A stretch of DNA of 64,000 nucleotides from assembly GCF_963977235.1 (NCBI RefSeq), contig NZ_CAXBOD010000013.1:31592-95591 (forward strand), written 5' to 3'. The notes below the pieces were generated by a model, which saw only the letters and a list, made by a program, of their open reading frames with translations, did no database searches and was not told the origin of the DNA. This document shows, piece by piece, positions 1-8,947 of this stretch (position 1 is its first letter; the number at the start of each line of letters is the position of its first letter). Origin of the DNA: Albimonas sp963977235 (lineage in GTDB: Bacteria; Pseudomonadota; Alphaproteobacteria; Rhodobacterales; Rhodobacteraceae). Made by a program: the position numbers and the translations under genes.

Positions 1-111
1 GGGGCGACGCGCCCCCTTCGCCCCCAGTCCGGCGGCGGCGCCTTGCCGACACCCCGTCGCGGCCGGACGCCGCGCCGACCTCTCGCCGTCGACCCCGGAG
101 GACCCCGCCCG

Positions 112-1233
112 ATGAGCACGCTTGCGCGACGCAGCCCCAGCCAGACCCACAGGGCGCTGACGGCCGACGACATGGAGGCGCTGGCCATCGGCGCCTGGAT
201 CCTGGGCACCGGCGGCGGCGGCGATCCGTATCACAAGCTGCTCAACATGCGGCAGCTCTATGCCGAGGGCCGCTCGGTCGACCTGATCGACCCGATGGCG
301 CTGCCCGACGACGCGGTGGTCGCGGTGCTCTCGAACATGGGCGCGCCCCTCGTGGGGCAGGAGCGTCTGGCCGACCCCGACTTCGCCGTGAAGCCCCTGC
401 GCATGATGGAGGAGCACCTGGGCCGCAAGTTCGACGCGGTGATGGCGCTCGAGATCGGCGGCGGCAACGGCGTGCATCCGATGATGGTGGCCGCGATGAC
501 CGGCTACCCGGTGGTCGACGCCGACACCATGGGCCGCGCCTATCCCGAAGCGCAGATGACCTCGGTCGCCGTGGCGGGCCTGCGCTGCTACCCGCTGACC
601 ATGGCCGACATCCGCGACAACGAGATCATCTTTCCGCGCGCCGCCTCCTGGCGGTGGATGGAGCGGATCTCGCGCAAGGCCTGCACGGAAATCGGCTCGG
701 TCGCCTCCACCTGCAAGGCGCCCCGCACCGGCGCCGAGGTCAAGCAGCACGGCATCCTCTACTCGGTCTCCAAGGCCATCGACCTCGGCCGCAAGGTCGC
801 GCAGGCCCGCCGCGCCCACACCGACCCGATCGAGGCGGTGCTGGAAGCGGGCCACGGCAAGCTGCTGTTCACCGGCAAGATCACCGACGTCGAGCGTCGC
901 GCGACCGAGGGGTTTCTGCGCGGCAAGGCCAAGCTCGAGGGGCTGGGTCCCGACGCGGGCTCGGACATGGTCGTGCACTTCCAGAACGAGTTCTCGGTCG
1001 CCTTCAAGGGCGACACGCCGGTGGTGATGACCCCCGACCTGATCTGCCTGCTCGACACCGTGTCGGGCGAGGGCATCGGCACCGACGTGATCCGCTTCGG
1101 GCAGCGTGTCTCGGTGCTGGCCCTGCCGGCGCCGGAGGTGTTCCTCTCGGAGGCCGGCCTTTCGGCCGTCGGCCCGCGCGCCTTCGGCTTCGACATCGAG
1201 TTCAAGTCCGTCTTCGAAGGAGCCTCGGCGTGA
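112..1233 (+). CDS. DUF917 family protein
   Basis: A 373-residue protein of the DUF917 family, which is regularly paired with hydantoinase/oxoprolinase-type proteins; its reaction is not established. The glycine-rich stretch ILGTGGGGDPYHK near residue 32 and the later EIGGGNGVHP are typical of the family. An in-frame ATG lies 69 bases further upstream, but the ATG at 112 has a GGAGGA ribosome site about ten bases before it and gives the usual N-terminus. The stop codon overlaps the GTG start of the next gene, so the two are translationally coupled. The true first gene of the operon may lie upstream of the window. Confidence 0.85.
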   Translation: MSTLARRSPSQTHRALTADDMEALAIGAWILGTGGGGDPYHKLLNMRQLYAEGRSVDLIDPMALPDDAVVAVLSNMGAPLVGQERLADPDFAVKPLRMMEEHLGRKFDAVMALEIGGGNGVHPMMVAAMTGYPVVDADTMGRAYPEAQMTSVAVAGLRCYPLTMADIRDNEIIFPRAASWRWMERISRKACTEIGSVASTCKAPRTGAEVKQHGILYSVSKAIDLGRKVAQARRAHTDPIEAVLEAGHGKLLFTGKITDVERRATEGFLRGKAKLEGLGPDAGSDMVVHFQNEFSVAFKGDTPVVMTPDLICLLDTVSGEGIGTDVIRFGQRVSVLALPAPEVFLSEAGLSAVGPRAFGFDIEFKSVFEGASA

Positions 1234-2798
1234 GCACCCCCATGAAGCGCATCGGCATCGATGTCGGCGGCACCAACACCGACGCGGCCCTCCTCGAGGG
1301 GAACAAGGTGCTGGCGGCGGTGAAGACCTTCACCACCGCCGACGTCACCTCCGGCGTGCGCGCCGCCCTCAAGGAGCTGGTCGCCAAGGCCGGTCCCGCG
1401 GCGCAGGGCGTCACGGCGGTGATGATCGGCACCACCCACTACACCAACGCGGTGGTCGAGCGTCGCAACCTCGGGCGCGCCGCCGCGATCCGGGTGTCGC
1501 TGCCCGCCTCGGCCTCGCTGAAGCCCTTCTGCGACTGGCCGGCGGATCTCGCGGCCCAGGTGGTCGGCGGCGTGCATCTGGTCCACGGCGGCCACGAATA
1601 CGACGGCCGCGAGCTGGTGCCGATGGACGAGGCCGAGGTCGCCGCCGCCGCCCGCGCCATCCGCGCCGAGGGCGTGAACGCGGTCGCCATCTCCGCCACC
1701 TTCTCCCCCCTCACCGCGGCCTGCGAAGAACGCGCCGCCGAGATCGTGCGGCAGGAGCATCCCGACTGCCACGTCACCCTCTCGTCCGCTTTGGGCCGCA
1801 TCGGCCTGCTGGAGCGGGAGAACGTGGCGCTGATGAACGCCTCGCTGATCGAGCTGGCGCGCGAGACCACGCAGGCCTTCGTCGACGCGGTGGCGGCCTC
1901 GGGGCTGAACGCGCGGCTCTACATCACCCAGAACGACGGCACCGTGGCGCTGGCCGAGGCGGCGCGCGAATACCCGGTGTTCTCCTTCGCCTCGGGCCCG
2001 ACCAATTCCATGCGCGGCGCGGCCCTGCTGGCGGGGATCGAGAACGCCATGGTCTGCGACGTGGGCGGCACCACCGCCGACATCGGCTGCCTGGTCAACG
2101 GCTTCCCGCGCGAGGCCAACAACGTGGTCGAGATCGGGGGGGTCCGGACCCTGTTCCGGATGCCCGACCTGCTGTCGATCGCGGTCGGCGGCGGCACCAT
2201 CGTCGGCCGGGACCCGATCACGGTCGGCCCCCGCTCGGTCGGCTACCGGCTGGGGCAGGAGGCGATGGTCTTCGGCGGCTCGACCGTCACCGCGACCGAC
2301 ATCGCCGTCGCCTCGGGCCTGCTGGATCTGGGCGACAGGTCGAGGGTGGCGGGGCTCGACCGCGGCTTCGTGAGGGCGGCGCTCGCGAAGATCCACGAGA
2401 GCGTGGCCGAGAATGTCGACCGCATGAAGACCGACGCGACCGAGGTCCCGCTGCTGGCGGTGGGCGGCGGCGCGATGCTGATCCCCGACCGCATCCCCGG
2501 CATCTCCGAGGTGGTCCACGTCGAGCATTCCAACGTCGCCAACGCGGTGGGCGCGGCCATCGCCCAGATCTCGGGCGAGACCGACCGCATCTACCGCGAC
2601 GTGGAGCGGGACGAGGCCATCGCGCTCGCCCGCGCCGAGGCGGTCGAGAGCGCGGCCCGCGCCGGCGCCGACCCCGCCACGATCAAGGTGATCGATGTGG
2701 AGGACCTGCCGCTCAGCTACCTTCCCGGCAAGGCGATCCGCACCCGCGTGCGCGTGGTCGGCGAGGCCGCCGCCCTCGCGCCGGAGGCCGCGGAATGA
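1230..2798 (+). CDS. Hydantoinase/oxoprolinase family protein
   Basis: A 522-residue protein of the ATP-dependent hydantoinase/oxoprolinase (HyuA) superfamily, which opens cyclic imides or lactams such as 5-oxoproline or hydantoins using ATP. The actin-like phosphate motif IGIDVGGTNTDAALL lies at the N-terminus, GTTHYTNAVVER follows near residue 70, and a second phosphate motif VCDVGGTTADIG lies near residue 275. The length fits the short form found beside DUF917 genes rather than full 5-oxoprolinase. The GTG start at 1230 overlaps the previous stop (GTGA); an ATG at 1242 is an alternative. The exact substrate cannot be read from the sequence. Confidence 0.85.
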   Translation: MSTPMKRIGIDVGGTNTDAALLEGNKVLAAVKTFTTADVTSGVRAALKELVAKAGPAAQGVTAVMIGTTHYTNAVVERRNLGRAAAIRVSLPASASLKPFCDWPADLAAQVVGGVHLVHGGHEYDGRELVPMDEAEVAAAARAIRAEGVNAVAISATFSPLTAACEERAAEIVRQEHPDCHVTLSSALGRIGLLERENVALMNASLIELARETTQAFVDAVAASGLNARLYITQNDGTVALAEAAREYPVFSFASGPTNSMRGAALLAGIENAMVCDVGGTTADIGCLVNGFPREANNVVEIGGVRTLFRMPDLLSIAVGGGTIVGRDPITVGPRSVGYRLGQEAMVFGGSTVTATDIAVASGLLDLGDRSRVAGLDRGFVRAALAKIHESVAENVDRMKTDATEVPLLAVGGGAMLIPDRIPGISEVVHVEHSNVANAVGAAIAQISGETDRIYRDVERDEAIALARAEAVESAARAGADPATIKVIDVEDLPLSYLPGKAIRTRVRVVGEAAALAPEAAE

Positions 2799-2855
2799 CG
2801 TGTCGCGCCGGAGGCCGCGGAATGACCCCTCTCGCCCCTGAGGCCGCGGCATGAC
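2779..2855 (+). repeat. Triplicated stop-start junction
   Basis: Three near-copies of a 21-base unit holding a GGAGG-like ribosome site and an ATGA lie at 2779-2799, 2806-2826 and 2835-2855. The first overlaps the end of the hydantoinase gene and the last carries the AroM start. The ATGs of copies one and two are in the same frame and open an ORF of 19 (from 2795) or 10 (from 2822) codons that ends exactly in the ATGA of the AroM start. It looks like a local duplication that left a tiny coupled leader ORF. Confidence 0.7.
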
Positions 2856-3561
2856 GCCGGCGGCGGACGCCGCCCTCGCCGGCCGCGCTTCGGCGCCGCT
2901 GGTCGGCCTGCTGGTGGTGGGCAAGGCGCCGCGCCCGGCGCTGCTGGCCGAGATCGCCCGGGTGACGGGGGAGGCCGAGCTGCGGATGCTCGGCGCCCTC
3001 GATCACCTGTCGGACGACGAGGTCCGCGCCCGCCCGCCGCGGGACGACGCCGACACGCTGTTCACCACGCTGCCCGACGGGTCGACCACGCTGGTCTCGA
3101 AGGCGGTGGTGACCGAGGGGATGGCGGCGCGGCTCGCCGATCTCTCGGCCATGGGCGCCTCGGCGGCGGTGGTCTGCTGCACCGGCCGGTTCGCGGGGCT
3201 GGCGGCGCCGGGGGTGCACTTCGCCTCGGACCTGCTGGCCGGCGCCGTCACCGCCTGCCTGCCCCGGGGCGGCCGGCTGGGCGTGTTCATCCCCTCGCCC
3301 GCGCAGGCCGCCAACGCCGTCGCCCGCTGGGCCGCGAGCGGGCTCGAGGCGGTGGCGCTGCCCCTCTCGCCGGACGCGGACGCCGACGCCATCGAGGCCG
3401 CCGCCCGCGCCATGCAGGGCGAGGCGCCCGACCTCGTGGCGATGGACTGCATCAGCTACACCCAGGCCGCCCGCGCCCGCGCCGCCGCCATCCACGGCGC
3501 CCCGGCGCTGCTGGCGGCCTCGGTCGCCGGGCGCTTCGCCGCCGAGCTCGCCGGCGTCTGA
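2851..3561 (+). CDS. AroM family protein
   Basis: A 236-residue AroM-like protein. The family is named after a gene beside E. coli aroL, and its function is unresolved; members next to hydantoinase and DUF917 genes are thought to act with them. Visible marks are the N-terminal VGLLVVGKAPRP, a central VVCCTGRF, and MDCISYTQ near residue 200, matching the conserved MDCMGYT of the family. The ATG start overlaps the stop of a ten-codon leader ORF (ATGA). It is the third and last gene of the DUF917-hydantoinase operon. The assignment rests on motifs and context. Confidence 0.75.
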   Translation: MTPAADAALAGRASAPLVGLLVVGKAPRPALLAEIARVTGEAELRMLGALDHLSDDEVRARPPRDDADTLFTTLPDGSTTLVSKAVVTEGMAARLADLSAMGASAAVVCCTGRFAGLAAPGVHFASDLLAGAVTACLPRGGRLGVFIPSPAQAANAVARWAASGLEAVALPLSPDADADAIEAAARAMQGEAPDLVAMDCISYTQAARARAAAIHGAPALLAASVAGRFAAELAGV

Positions 3562-3606
3562 GCCGGCCTGTCTTGCCTCGCCCGCGTCCGAGCCGGCCTG
3601 TCTTGC
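3556..3606. repeat. 21-nt tandem direct repeat
   Basis: The unit GTCNGAGCCGGCCTGTCTTGC occurs at 3556-3576, covering the end of the AroM gene, and again at 3586-3606, a period of 30 bases. It is probably a recent slippage or duplication. No function is visible. Confidence 0.6.
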
Positions 3607-3657
3607 GGCCTCGCGCAAGCGGCGGGCCCAATGCGCCCGGGTCGCCGCCAGGGGCGC

Positions 3658-3678
3658 GCCCCGGGCTTGACCCGGGGC
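3658..3678. repeat. GCCCCGGG palindrome, copy 1
   Basis: A perfect 8-bp stem (GCCCCGGG and CCCGGGGC) with loop CTTGA, lying between the convergent AroM and SDR genes. The same 21 bases recur at 38747-38767. Palindromes of this form are widespread intergenic repeats in alphaproteobacteria. Confidence 0.7.
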
Positions 3679-3732
3679 CTCGGCCGAGCCGCCGCCACCC
3701 AGGCCGAGGGGCGGCGGCTCGGGCCGCGGCGC

Positions 3733-4485
3733 TTACGCCTCGTAGATCATCTTGCGCGTCATTCCCCCGTCGACCGTCAGCACCTGGCCGGTGACGAAAC
3801 CCGCGTTCGCGAGGTAGAGCACCGCCTCGGCGATGTCCTCGGGCCGGCCGACGCGGCCGGCGGGGTGCTGCTCGCGGTCGGCCTGCGAATGCTCGGGGAA
3901 GGGCGCGGTCCCCTCGCCCTGCAGGTGGCCCGTCTCGATCCAGCCCGGCGCCACCGCGTTCACCCGGATCTGTGGCCCCAGGCTGACCGCCAGCGCATGG
4001 GTCAGCGCCACGATCCCGCCCTTGGCCGCGGCATAGGGCTCGGTGTCCGCCTCCGACTGGAAGGCCCGCGTCGAGGCCATCGAGACCACCGAGCCGCCGC
4101 TCCGCCGCAGCGCCGGGATCGCCGCGCGCACGCACAGGAACACGCTGGTCAGCCCTGCGTCGAGCTGGCGGCGCCATTCCTCGAGGCTCAGCTCCGCCAC
4201 CGGGATCCGCGGGGCGGAGGCGATGGCGGCGTTGTTGAGCAGCAGGTCCAGCCCGCCGGGCGCCCAGTCGTCGATGCGCGCGAAGGCCGCGCGCACCGCG
4301 TCCTCCTGCGCCACGTCGGTCTCGAGCGCCAGAGCCGCGTCGCCGGGGTGACGGGCGGCCATCGCGGCGACCATGGCCGCGTCCTTCTCCAGCGCGGCCA
4401 CGCGCCAGCCCTCGGCCAGCAGACGCTCGGCGCAGGCGCGGCCGATGCCGCGGCCGGCGCCGGTGATCACGGCGGTTCGGGTCAT
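3733..4485 (-). CDS. SDR family oxidoreductase
   Basis: A 250-residue classical short-chain dehydrogenase/reductase that should use NAD(P)H to interconvert an alcohol and a ketone. The N-terminal TGAGRGIGRA is the cofactor glycine motif, NNAAIA is the structural motif, and the catalytic Ser (SMAST) is followed by YAAAK. The C-terminus PEDIAEAVLYLANAGFVTG is typical. An AAGGAG site precedes the ATG. It lies 79 bases downstream of a DsbA-fold isomerase on the same strand and opposite a Baeyer-Villiger-type monooxygenase, so it may act in the same catabolic route. The substrate is unknown. Confidence 0.88.
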   Translation of the reverse strand: MTRTAVITGAGRGIGRACAERLLAEGWRVAALEKDAAMVAAMAARHPGDAALALETDVAQEDAVRAAFARIDDWAPGGLDLLLNNAAIASAPRIPVAELSLEEWRRQLDAGLTSVFLCVRAAIPALRRSGGSVVSMASTRAFQSEADTEPYAAAKGGIVALTHALAVSLGPQIRVNAVAPGWIETGHLQGEGTAPFPEHSQADREQHPAGRVGRPEDIAEAVLYLANAGFVTGQVLTVDGGMTRKMIYEA

Positions 4486-4564
4486 GGGAGGCTCCTTGCG
4501 GCGGGGGTCCTCCCGGAGAAAGGGCGGGGCGGGGGGCGGGTCAAGGGGGGCGGGCCAAGAGGGG

Positions 4565-5167
4565 TCAGGCCTGCGCCGCCCGCGCCCGCAGCCGGTCTTC
4601 GAGCATCCACAGCCGGTCGCCGCCCCAGAACAGCTCCCCCTCGTAGAGGAAACTGGGGACGCCGAACACGCCCAGCTCCTCGGCCTCGGTCACGATGCGG
4701 GCCTGTTCGGCGCGGCCGGGACCCTCGGCATAGGTGCGGAAGGCGTCGACGTCGCCGCCAACCGCCGCGATCTCGGCGCAGATGTCGTCCGGGGAATCCA
4801 CGTCCAGGGCGTGGCGCCAGAACTTCTCGAACACCGCGGCGTGGTAGCCCTCGAAGATCCCGTGGGCCTGCGCGAACAGCATTCCCGCGTTCGACCAGTA
4901 GCCGTCGTAGATCCGCCTCGGGCCCTTCAGCGTCAGCCCCTGCAGGTTCGCGTGCCGCCGCGCGTCCATGTAGGCGTAGCGCACCTTGCGCCAGTCATGC
5001 GGGCTGCGGTCCTCGACCGAGCCCAGATACTCGGCGATGCGCAGGGTGTAGGGCCGCCACTCCAGCTCCAGGTCCCAGCGGGCCGCCAGCGCCTGCGTGG
5101 GGGCCAGCGCGACATAGGCGTAGGGGCTCTTGTAGTCGGTGTAGCAGCGCACGAGGGGGCGGCTCAT
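4565..5167 (-). CDS. DsbA-family / 2-hydroxychromene-2-carboxylate isomerase-like protein
   Basis: A 200-residue protein of the DsbA thioredoxin-fold group that includes glutathione-dependent 2-hydroxychromene-2-carboxylate isomerases. The N-terminus has the typical YTDYKSPYAYVAL (Ser-Pro in place of CxxC), and GVFGVPSFLYEGELFWGGD near residue 170 holds the cis-proline and the family's FWGxDR-like end. The start at 5167 gives the normal N-terminus and has a GGAGG site; an upstream in-frame extension is rejected because it runs into non-family sequence. It is the first gene of a two-gene minus-strand operon with the SDR. Confidence 0.85.
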   Translation of the reverse strand: MSRPLVRCYTDYKSPYAYVALAPTQALAARWDLELEWRPYTLRIAEYLGSVEDRSPHDWRKVRYAYMDARRHANLQGLTLKGPRRIYDGYWSNAGMLFAQAHGIFEGYHAAVFEKFWRHALDVDSPDDICAEIAAVGGDVDAFRTYAEGPGRAEQARIVTEAEELGVFGVPSFLYEGELFWGGDRLWMLEDRLRARAAQA

Positions 5168-5452
5168 CGGGCGGCCTCCGCTCGGGCGGGACGCGCGCGT
5201 GGTCCGGTCATGTGGTCCTCCCCGGCCCGGCCTCGAGGCGCCCGGGCTCTCGCTGTTGATTGGACGGGAGTCTGACGGCCGCCCGCGGCCATGGCAACGA
5301 CTTCGTGGCGGCGCGCGACCGCCATCGTAAGCGGGCCTTGCAATCCATGCCCGCCTCAACGGAAACTCCTCCGCGAAAGCCGGCTCCCGGCGCGCCGGGA
5401 CGCGCGGGGCCGGAACACGTCGCCGAAAAGGCGCGCACCGGAGGAGAACCCA

Positions 5453-7198
5453 ATGACCACACAGACCGGAGGACGCCCCCAATCCCTTGACGCCGTCATC
5501 GTCGGCGCGGGATTCGCAGGCCTCTACCAGCTGCATCTGCTGCGCGACCGGCTGGGGCTGAAGGCCCGCGTGCTAGAGACCGGAGACGGCGTCGGCGGCA
5601 CCTGGTACTGGAACCGCTATCCCGGCGCGCGCTGCGACTCGGAGAGCCACTCCTACCGCTATTTCTTCTCGCGCGAGCTGCACGAGAGCTGGGACTACTC
5701 CGAGCGCTATCCGGGCCAGGAGGAGATCCGCGCCTATCTCAACCACGTCGCCGACACGCTGGCGCTGCGCCCCGACATCCAGCTTTCCACCCGCGTGACC
5801 GCCGCCGCCTGGGACGAGGCCGCCCGCCGCTGGACCGTGACCACGGAGGCCGGCGAGCGCTTCTCCTGCCGCTGGCTGATCACCGCGGTGGGCTGTCTCA
5901 GCTCGGCCAACGTGCCCGCGATTCCGGGGCTCGAGGATTTCAGGGGCGAATGGCATCACACCGGCCGCTGGCCGCATGAGGGCGTGGATTTCGCCGGCAA
6001 GCGGGTGGGGCAGGTGGGCACCGGCTCGACCGGGATCCAGGCCGTGCCGGTGATCGCCGAGACGGCGCAGACTCTGACGGTCTTCCAGCGCACCGCCAAC
6101 TATTCGGTGCCGGCGCGCAACGGCCCGCTGAACGAACAGCGCAAGCAGGAGTGGCGCGACAACTTCGAGGAGGTGCGCAAGCTGGTCCGCTCGACCCCCA
6201 ACGCGCATCCGTTCCGGATCTCGACCGACAAGGCGATGGATCAGGACGCGGAGACCCGTCGCGCGCGCTATGAAAAGGCCTGGGAGGTCGGCGGCCTGCG
6301 CTTCCGCGCGGTGTTCCACGACCTGCTGCTGAGCAAGGCGGCCAACGACACCGCCGCCGAGTTCCTCAAGGGCAAGATCCGCGAGATCGTCAAGGATCCC
6401 GAGACGGCCGCGGTCCTCTCGGACATCGATCACCCCTACGCGGCCAAGCGCCCGCCCATCGACACCAACTATTTCGACACGTTCAACAAGGACCATGTCG
6501 ACGTGGTCGACGTGCGGGCCGATCCCATCAGGCGAATCGTGCCCGAGGGGATCGAGCTCGAATCGGGCAAGGTCCATGAGCTGGACGTGATCGTCTTCGC
6601 CACCGGCTTCGACGCGATGACCGGGCCGCTCTTGTCCATCGACTTCCAGGGCGCCGACGGACGCCGTCTGAAGGACGACTGGGCCGCGGGCCCCAAGACC
6701 TGGGTTGGCGTGGCGATCCCGGGCTATCCGAACCTGTTCACCGTCACCGGGCCCGGCAGCCCTTCGGTGCTTGCCAACATGATCGTGCCCATCGAGCAGC
6801 ACGTGGAATGGATCGCCGACTGCATCGAGACGATGGAGCGCGAGGGCGTCGACCGGATCGAGGCGACCCCCGCCGCGGCCGAGGCCTGGATGAGCCACGT
6901 CAACGATGCGGCCAACGCCACGCTGCTGCCGCAGGCCGGGCACAGCTGGTATCTGGGCGCCAACGTGCCGGGCAAGCCGCGGGTGTTCATGCCCTACGCG
7001 GGCGGCATGGTGCGCTTCCGCCAGATCTGCGACGCGGTCGCCGCGCGGGGCTACGAGGGCTTCGCGATGGGCGCGCCCGCCGATCCCGCCGCGCCTCCGC
7101 CCCCGGTGCTGGCCGAGCTGACCGGCCCGGACGCGCCGCCGCTGCCGGGCGCCCCGGCGGGGGCCAAGACCTCGCTGATCGAGGCGCCGGGGGTCTGA
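5453..7198 (+). CDS. Flavin-containing monooxygenase of the Baeyer-Villiger type
   Basis: A 581-residue cyclohexanone-monooxygenase-like enzyme that uses FAD, NADPH and oxygen to insert oxygen next to a ketone. The first Rossmann motif GAGFAG is at residues 19-24, the Baeyer-Villiger fingerprint FRGEWHHTGRWP at 163-174, and the second Rossmann motif GTGSTG at 189-194. GTWYWNRYPGARCD near residue 50 is also family-typical. The C-terminus carries an extra Pro/Ala-rich tail of about 40 residues. The ATG at 5453 follows a GGAGGAGAA site. It is divergent from the isomerase/SDR pair and upstream of the Liv-type importer. The substrate is not evident. Confidence 0.9.
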   Translation: MTTQTGGRPQSLDAVIVGAGFAGLYQLHLLRDRLGLKARVLETGDGVGGTWYWNRYPGARCDSESHSYRYFFSRELHESWDYSERYPGQEEIRAYLNHVADTLALRPDIQLSTRVTAAAWDEAARRWTVTTEAGERFSCRWLITAVGCLSSANVPAIPGLEDFRGEWHHTGRWPHEGVDFAGKRVGQVGTGSTGIQAVPVIAETAQTLTVFQRTANYSVPARNGPLNEQRKQEWRDNFEEVRKLVRSTPNAHPFRISTDKAMDQDAETRRARYEKAWEVGGLRFRAVFHDLLLSKAANDTAAEFLKGKIREIVKDPETAAVLSDIDHPYAAKRPPIDTNYFDTFNKDHVDVVDVRADPIRRIVPEGIELESGKVHELDVIVFATGFDAMTGPLLSIDFQGADGRRLKDDWAAGPKTWVGVAIPGYPNLFTVTGPGSPSVLANMIVPIEQHVEWIADCIETMEREGVDRIEATPAAAEAWMSHVNDAANATLLPQAGHSWYLGANVPGKPRVFMPYAGGMVRFRQICDAVAARGYEGFAMGAPADPAAPPPPVLAELTGPDAPPLPGAPAGAKTSLIEAPGV

Positions 7199-7329
7199 GC
7201 CCCGCGGACCGGGGGCGCCTGCGCCCGGTCCGGCCTCGCTGCCGCGGTTTCGTCGCCGCGCCGGGAAAAGCCCCGGCGCGGCCGGCTGCGTTGCGCGGGC
7301 CGGGGTGCGGCAGGCCGCCGCATGAATCC

Positions 7330-7359
7330 TTGACGTTCTGTCCGGCGGTTGGTCAGGAT
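7330..7359 (+). promoter_or_regulatory. Weak sigma-70-like promoter candidate
   Basis: TTGACG at 7330-7335 is followed after 18 bases by CAGGAT, about 90 bases before the binding-protein gene. The -35 is good and the -10 poor, so this is only a suggestion for the Liv operon promoter. Confidence 0.25.
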
Positions 7360-7451
7360 GGCGAACGGTTGACCCGCGGACCCGTGTCCGGGGGACGGCC
7401 GGCCAGGGCGCGCGCCAACGACGCGCCCGGCGCATGGGAGGAAAACCAGAC

Positions 7452-8747
7452 ATGACCCGAACCAACGCCCCGAGTCCGTCACGAGGTCCGTCGCTGCGTC
7501 CGTCGCGTCGCCAGGTGCTGGCCGCGGTCGGCGCGGCGACCGCCGTCTCGGCGCTGGGCGCGCCCTTCGTGGCCCGCGGCCAGGGCGCCAAGATCCGCGT
7601 CGGCATGCCCACCATCCTGTCGGGCCGCGTGGCGATCCTGGGCACCTCGAGCCGCGACGCCGCGATCCTGGCGGTGAACCAGGCCAACGCCGCCGGCGGC
7701 TTCGGCGGCCGCGAGGTCGAGCTGGTGGTCCGCGATTCCCGCGGCCAGCCCGACGAGGCCGCCCGCGTCACCCGCGACCTGGTCAACACCGAGGGCTGCG
7801 AGATCATCATCGACGCCGAGGCCTCCTCGGGCGCCTTTGCGGTCCATGAGGTGGTGGGCGAGCTGGGCGTGCTGTGCCTGCACACCTGCTCTGAGACCTC
7901 GGCGCTGACCGCCGATCCCAAGCTGCACAAGCCCACCGCCTTCCGCGCCGCCCGCCAGGGCATCCACGACGCGGTCGCGGGGGGCAAGTACGCCGCCGAG
8001 ATCGCCAAGCGCGACAACCTGATGAAGTGGATGACCTGCTCGCCCGACTACGCCTACGGCCGGGACAACACCTCGCAGTTCGTCGAGTATCTCAAGATCT
8101 TCGCCCCCGAGATCGAGGTGGTGAACGAAGCCTGGCCCAAGCTGTTCGAGCCGGATTACACCGCCTATGTCACCCGGGTCCTGCAGGTGCAGCCCGACGC
8201 GATCTACTCGGCGCTGTGGGGCGGCGACCTGGTCTCGTTTCTCGAGCAGGCGAACCTTTACCAGATCTTCGCGGGCGGGCTGCAGTGGTTCTCGGGCGGG
8301 CTCGCCGATCCGCCGATCGTCAATGCGCTCAAGCAGCTGCCCTCGGGCCTGCATTCGGTGTTCCGCTACGATCCCGACTATCCCGACAGCGAGGCCAACA
8401 AGGCCTTCCACCAGGGCTTCACCGAGATCTCGGAGACCGAGCCCACCAACTGGGCCTGGCAGACCTACACCGCCGTGCAGTTCATCGACCAGGCGCTGAC
8501 GGCCACGGGCGGCAAAACCGACGGCCAGGCGCTGGCCGACGCGGTGAAGGGCGCTTCGGTCGAGAGCCCGTTCACCGAGACGGGCGAGATCACCATGCGC
8601 GCGGACGATCACACGATCATCGGCTACCCCGTCGCCTGGGGCCAGTCGCGCCCCGATCCCAAGGGCTTCCAGAACTGGGAGCGCGGCGACTGGGACGAGA
8701 TCCTGACCCTCGAGCAGGAGTGGAAGAAGCGCCAGGGCTACGCCTGA
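7452..8747 (+). CDS. ABC transporter substrate-binding protein, branched-chain amino acid/amide type
   Basis: A 431-residue periplasmic binding protein of the Leu/Ile/Val (HAAT) family. The N-terminus SRRQVLAAVGAATAV with a following AlaxAla-like site looks like a Tat-type signal peptide. The mature part begins KIRVGMPTILSG, the usual first strand of type I binding proteins, and AILAVNQANAAGGFGGREV is the typical next segment. The ATG at 7452 was preferred to one at 7434 because the GGAGGA site lies between them. It heads an operon with two permeases, an SDR and two ATPases. The ligand cannot be inferred; the neighbouring oxidative enzymes suggest a small organic compound rather than an amino acid. 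Confidence 0.88.
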   Translation: MTRTNAPSPSRGPSLRPSRRQVLAAVGAATAVSALGAPFVARGQGAKIRVGMPTILSGRVAILGTSSRDAAILAVNQANAAGGFGGREVELVVRDSRGQPDEAARVTRDLVNTEGCEIIIDAEASSGAFAVHEVVGELGVLCLHTCSETSALTADPKLHKPTAFRAARQGIHDAVAGGKYAAEIAKRDNLMKWMTCSPDYAYGRDNTSQFVEYLKIFAPEIEVVNEAWPKLFEPDYTAYVTRVLQVQPDAIYSALWGGDLVSFLEQANLYQIFAGGLQWFSGGLADPPIVNALKQLPSGLHSVFRYDPDYPDSEANKAFHQGFTEISETEPTNWAWQTYTAVQFIDQALTATGGKTDGQALADAVKGASVESPFTETGEITMRADDHTIIGYPVAWGQSRPDPKGFQNWERGDWDEILTLEQEWKKRQGYA

Positions 8748-8947
8748 GCGCCCGCCGCGCGGGCGCGGCGCGCGCGCAACTGCGCAGGCGCGGCGCTTGT
8801 GACCCGCGCCCCGGCGCGATGGCCCGGGATCGCGCGCTTGCGCGGCGGTTCGGGGTCCTCGCGCCCGAGGCGGCCCTCTCTTCCGCGCCCGTCCCGGCCG
8901 TCCGGCCGGGGCGGGTCCGCTCCTAAGCCCCTCATCGGGAGACGTTC

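Noticed and set aside
759..2924. Long minus-strand open frame opposite the DUF917/hydantoinase genes
   Set aside because: Its translation is rich in Arg, Gly and His without family motifs, as expected from the antisense of a GC-rich gene; the plus-strand frame carries clear motifs.
5573..8017. 814-codon minus-strand frame opposite the monooxygenase and binding-protein genes
   Set aside because: It runs through two well-supported genes on the other strand and shows no domain; a GC-bias artefact.
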